Source of the DNA: JAAGZL01 sp050297535
GTDB taxonomy: Bacteria; Pseudomonadota; Gammaproteobacteria; Chromatiales; Chromatiaceae
Direction: 5' to 3'
Length of the DNA stretch: 27,274 nucleotides
Assembly: GCA_050297535.1 (NCBI GenBank)
Contig: JBNKSV010000030.1
Span: 1-27,274, forward strand
Notes under the pieces: model-generated
Databases searched by the model: none
Told to the model about the DNA's origin: nothing
Seen by the model: only the letters and a program-made list of their open reading frames with translations
Shown here: positions 23,563 through 27,274 of the stretch, piece after piece
Layout: each line of letters starts with the position of its first letter
Position numbering within the stretch: the stretch's first letter is position 1
Program-made: the position numbers and the translations under genes

Positions 23563-25529
23563 ACCACCCTGTCATTACCACCGTCGACCGGCACCTGGGC
23601 GGCGGTGGTCTTGGCAAACAAAGGCCCGCACATAGCCGCCGCCAGCTCCGCCACATCCCGGGAACCGATCTCGGTTTTTAGCAGATTCTTGGTCTTGTAC
23701 TCCTGCACTGTCATCCCGTAGTGTGCGGCACGGTTTTGCAACACCTCATCGGTCCAGACTCCGGTATCGAACACCGCATCCGGATGCAGGGTATTGATAC
23801 GAATGCCATCCGCACTCCACTCCAGGGCGGCGACGCGGGCCAGCTGATTCATGGCCGCCTTGGATGCGGAATAGGCCGCAGCGCCGGGACCTGGAGCTGG
23901 AACATTCTTGGAGCCGATCACCACCACCCGGCCATGTTTCGGGGCCAGCTTGAGCAACGGATAACAGTCGCGCATCAGCGCCATATTCGCGTCCAGATTC
24001 ACCGCCATCACCTTGCGCCAGAGGGCGTCATCCAGTTCGGATATCCTGGCACCTCCCGGGAAGATACCGGCGTTTAGGATAAGAATATCCAATCCGCCGA
24101 AACGCTCTACCCCGGCCTGCAATGCCGTCGTTACCGCTTCTCTATCGGTTACATCGCACTGGATGCCGAGGAACGCCGACTGTCCTAGCATGGTCGTGAT
24201 AGATTCATCCATATCCAGGCCAATCACGGCGGCGCCTCTGGCCAGGAGTGAATCCACACAGGCCCTGCCAATACCGGATGCGGCCCCGGTAACCAATGCC
24301 ACCTCTCCCTGCAACTCCGGTGTAGACCCACCCTTGCGTAGCTTGGCCTGTTCCAGTTCCCAGTATTCCACTTCGAAGATACGGTCCTCGGGTAGTGCGG
24401 TCCAACGGTCCGCCAACTCCGCCCGCTGAATAACCTGCATGGTATGGCGATATATGTCTAAGTTTATGTTCGCATCCTTGATGCTCCTGCCCGCCGTTAC
24501 CAAACCCAACTCCTGGTCCAGGATCACCCGGGGCGCAGGGTCCAGCATACTGACCTCCTGGCGCGCCATGTGTACGTTTGCGTCGAAGTAGGCGCGATAT
24601 GCCGCAACATAGGCGTCCACATCCCGACCCAACATAGGCAGACGTTTGGTGCGGATCACGTGGTCCGGGGTGGCAGGTCCCTGCTGACTGATCCGGCCCA
24701 GGTCATCCCGGCGACAAAAGGTCATGGACTCAGGAGAACGGTCACAGGTCAGCAGAAGCGGCACCCCCGCTGCCTGCGATACCCGCGACCGCAAATCGGC
24801 AAGCTGTTCCATTTGCAATGGCGCTGCAACGCCTGCGGCCGTGGTCAGCTCCCAGGCACTCTTGTTCTTCAGGTACTGCTCCGCCCGGTCCACCAGCTCA
24901 ATCATGGTCTCATATGATATGCTGGCATCATCGGCAAAGGAGAAGATGCCGTGGTGCATCAACACCAACCCGCGGGTGTTAGCGTTTGCCTCGGCGGCAT
25001 AGCGCTCCGCCACCAGCCTTGCCAGGTCGAACCCCGGCATTTCATATGGGACGATCACCACCTCATCGCCATAGATCTCGCGGATGATATCCTCACCACC
25101 CGGCAGGTTAGTAACCGTAACCAACGCATCGGCATGGGTGTGATCTACAAACTTATAGGGCAGCGCCGCGTGCAGGATGGCCTCCACCGATCCGGTCGGC
25201 GCGCTGGCGATAGTCTGCTGGGTCTTCAGTTCATTCACCATCTGGGTATCGGACAGGGCATCCAATTTGGCCAGCTTCAGAAGATGCGCCATACGAATGG
25301 GGGTGAATCCTGGGGCTTCTATGGTGGCAAGATCCCAGCCAGAACCCTTCACATAGAGGATATCCTCCTCTTCTCCCAGCACATTCCTCTCGCGAATCTT
25401 TACCGAGGTATTTCCCCCCCCATGCAACACCAGTTCGGGATTGCTCCCCAACAGACGTGAGGTATAGACCCTTAGTTGTAAATCGTCTTCGCAGCAGGCT
25501 GCGTCCGCATCGTTCCAAAGGCTCTTCAT
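23559..25529 (-). CDS. Bifunctional class II aldolase / short-chain dehydrogenase (RhaD-like, rhamnulose-1-phosphate aldolase/lactaldehyde dehydrogenase family)
   Basis: 656 residues in two fused enzymes. The N-terminal class II aldolase half shows HGGGNTSVK, the metal-site VDHTHADA and a second His pair in LMHHGIF. The C-terminal half is a short-chain dehydrogenase with NAD(P) loop TGAASGIGRA (about residue 430), LNAGIF, catalytic Ser in VVIGSKN, and YSASK (Tyr and Lys). The known family members split rhamnulose-1-phosphate and oxidise the lactaldehyde product. No other sugar catabolism gene (kinase, isomerase, transporter) is in the window, so the actual substrate is uncertain. The start MKSLWNDADAACC is typical, although the ribosome site is poor. 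The TAG stop falls within a REP element. It is divergent from the Cache-PAS sensor, 88 bp away. Confidence 0.88.
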   Translation of the reverse strand: MKSLWNDADAACCEDDLQLRVYTSRLLGSNPELVLHGGGNTSVKIRERNVLGEEEDILYVKGSGWDLATIEAPGFTPIRMAHLLKLAKLDALSDTQMVNELKTQQTIASAPTGSVEAILHAALPYKFVDHTHADALVTVTNLPGGEDIIREIYGDEVVIVPYEMPGFDLARLVAERYAAEANANTRGLVLMHHGIFSFADDASISYETMIELVDRAEQYLKNKSAWELTTAAGVAAPLQMEQLADLRSRVSQAAGVPLLLTCDRSPESMTFCRRDDLGRISQQGPATPDHVIRTKRLPMLGRDVDAYVAAYRAYFDANVHMARQEVSMLDPAPRVILDQELGLVTAGRSIKDANINLDIYRHTMQVIQRAELADRWTALPEDRIFEVEYWELEQAKLRKGGSTPELQGEVALVTGAASGIGRACVDSLLARGAAVIGLDMDESITTMLGQSAFLGIQCDVTDREAVTTALQAGVERFGGLDILILNAGIFPGGARISELDDALWRKVMAVNLDANMALMRDCYPLLKLAPKHGRVVVIGSKNVPAPGPGAAAYSASKAAMNQLARVAALEWSADGIRINTLHPDAVFDTGVWTDEVLQNRAAHYGMTVQEYKTKNLLKTEIGSRDVAELAAAMCGPLFAKTTAAQVPVDGGNDRVV

Positions 25530-25617
25530 AACTGATCATCAAACTCATATTAAAAAAGTGTGGGTATCCTAAACTACACTTAACAGAGAAGAAAGAGCCC
25601 AAAAGGAGTGGAAAGCC

Positions 25618-27274
25618 GTGCCAACAAACAGGTTAATCCCCAAGTTAGCCCTGAACACCAAACAGCTACTGGTCGTCTTAGTTGCCTTGCTTATCACGGC
25701 CGCAACATCCTACACCGTCGTAAACCTGGTTGAAGAACGTTACCGGACCTCGCTGCATAATGAATTATCCACCCTGCTGAATAGCATGACGGATGCCACC
25801 CATATATGGAGCCAAGAGCAGATTCTTATGGTGAAAAAACTTGCCGATGATCAGCACATACTCAAGATTACCCGGGAGCTATTAGCAACGCCACGGGAAC
25901 AAAAGGCCCTTTTAGCCGCCTCGGGCCAAAAGCAGTTACATTATGAGATGCGCTCATTTTTGGAATCCATTACCTACGAAGGCTATTTCATAATTGCTCC
26001 GGATAATATAAGTATTGCCTCGTCACGCGATTCCAACATAGGCACCAAAAACCTGCTAGTGCGTTATCCTGAGTTGTTAAAGGAGATCTGGAACGGGAAA
26101 ACCATGCTTACTCCGATCCAGCGCTCCGATGTACCCTTGAAAAGGGGTGCACAAGTCATTGCGTCAGGTCACGAAACCATGTTCGTGGCAACGCCCATCA
26201 GAGACGAAGATGGTAAAGTGCTGGCGCTGTTGACGTTGCGCATAAATCCCTACACCACCCTGTTTCCAATAATGGAAAATGCGCGTATCGGCGAAACCGG
26301 TGACAGCTACGCCTTTGACCGTTACGGCACGCTGCTGAGCAAGAGCAGGTTTGAAGATCAACTGGCCAGCATAGGATTATTGCAACCAGGTGAGTCGAGT
26401 GCCTCCATTCTAAAACTACGCGACCCTGGAGTTGATCTGACAAGAAAAGCCAATGATCTGACATCTAAGGATAAATGGCCGCTAACCAAGATGGCGGCAA
26501 GCGCCATACGCGGTGATGATGGTATAGACCTGAAAGGGTATCGTGACTACCGCGGCGTACCAGTAGTTGGCGCCTGGCACTGGTCCCAGGAACTGGGTTT
26601 CGGTTTCACCATTGAAATGGATGTTGCCGAGGCCTACGAGTTGTTCTACTTCATGCGTCTTACCACCTTTGGCGGCGGCGCAGTTGCCGCCATGATTATG
26701 GTCCTGTTGGTATTGGTATTTGCCTCCGGAAGACGCCAAATCGCCAGTGTCCAGAAACGGCTGCAGTCCATCGTAGAGACGGCAAGTGATGGAATCATAG
26801 TTATTGACGATAGCGGCCATATTGAAAGCATAAATCCGGCAATAGAGGAGATGTTCGCATATAGTGCCAAACAATTGATCGGCAACAATGTGAGCATGCT
26901 GTTGCCTGAGCCGGACCGCAGTTCACACGACGATTACCTAGCGCGTTATCTGGAAACTGGCGGCAACAAGGCCATAGGAACAGGACGAGAGNNNNNNNNN
27001 NCGATCAAATGGCGAGCTGTTTCCCATTGAGCTGAGCGTTAACCGTATGGAGCTGGATAACAGACTCTACTTCGCTGGCGTGATCCGCGATATCAGCGAA
27101 CGCAAGCAAGCCGAACTGGAACTACAACGGGAAAAAGAGACTGCCGAGAACGCCAACAAGATGTTGAGCGTAACCCAACATGCGCTTGATCGTACCGGTA
27201 TCGGGGAATACTGGATTACCTCCAAGGATGGCCAAGTAATCAGGGCCAACGACTACGCCTGCAAACACCTGGGA
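25618..27274 (+). CDS. Membrane sensor protein, Cache plus PAS domains (interrupted by assembly gap, C-terminus beyond window)
   Basis: GTG start with AAGGAG 9 nt upstream. Membrane helix 1 is about residues 17-38 (LLVVLVALLITAATSY). A periplasmic double-Cache-like sensor domain (about 40-340) follows, with YFIIAPDNISIASSRDSNIG and IGETGDSYAFDRYG. Helix 2 is about 345-367 (GGGAVAAMIMVLLVLVF). A PAS domain starts near 380 (LQSIVETASDGIIVIDDSG...INPAIEEMF...LLPEPDR), resembling the PAS of FixL and diguanylate cyclases. Ten Ns (26992-27001) interrupt at IGTGRE. Beyond them the PAS resumes one frame off (GELFPIELSVNRMEL...VIRDISERKQAELEL), followed by the start of a second PAS (ALDRTGIGEYWITSKDG). 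The output domain (kinase, GGDEF or other) lies outside the window. Confidence 0.85.
26992..27001. other. Assembly gap (10 N)
   Basis: Ten ambiguous bases inside the sensor gene. The coding frame on the right is offset by one from the left, so the true number of missing bases is a multiple of three, probably 9 or 12, and the N count is a placeholder. Confidence 0.95.

Overview
The window comes from a gammaproteobacterium. The left half carries housekeeping blocks in the classical gammaproteobacterial order: pyrG-kdsA-eno-ftsB, and dnaQ-rnhA-yafS-type methyltransferase next to mltD. The genus cannot be named from the sequence alone. The presence of LPS (kdsA), Lol-type lipoproteins and outer-membrane beta-barrel machinery shows a Gram-negative envelope.

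Layout. 1-4151 (minus strand): a probable operon pyrG > kdsA > eno > ftsB (CTP synthase, KDO-8-phosphate synthase, enolase, division protein, the last cut by the window edge). A REP-type inverted pair (REPIN) lies between kdsA and eno, and a 15-bp perfect hairpin between eno and ftsB. 4338-5154 (plus): an FNR-family regulator with a near-perfect FNR box in its own promoter but lacking one of the expected [4Fe-4S] cysteines. 5157-7091 (minus): yafS-like methyltransferase > rnhA > dnaQ. 7264-9045 (plus): lipoprotein lytic transglycosylase MltD with three LysM repeats; gloB, usually found between mltD and the methyltransferase gene, is absent. 9462-12620 (plus): a membrane c-di-GMP enzyme (Cache-HAMP-PAS-PAS-GGDEF-EAL) with both catalytic motifs intact.

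12775-21519 (minus): a two-partner secretion (type Vb) operon, tpsB > tpsA > lipoprotein 1 > lipoprotein 2. The 2036-residue TpsA has an extended signal peptide, a TPS secretion domain, long filamentous-haemagglutinin repeats, and an AT-richer C-terminal module carrying an alpha/beta-hydrolase GHSRG nucleophile elbow. A Cys-rich lipoprotein gene begins 19 nt after its stop codon. This looks like a lipase-tipped contact-dependent effector with candidate lipoprotein immunity or accessory proteins, and it is the most interesting part of the window.

21896-27274: a secreted DUF547 protein (minus), a secreted IalB-family protein (plus), a cluster of three REP elements whose last copy provides the stop codon of the next gene, a RhaD-type bifunctional aldolase/short-chain dehydrogenase (minus), and a Cache-PAS membrane sensor (plus). 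The sensor is interrupted by a run of 10 Ns (assembly gap) and continues past the right edge.

No tRNA, rRNA, CRISPR array, transposase or phage gene was seen.
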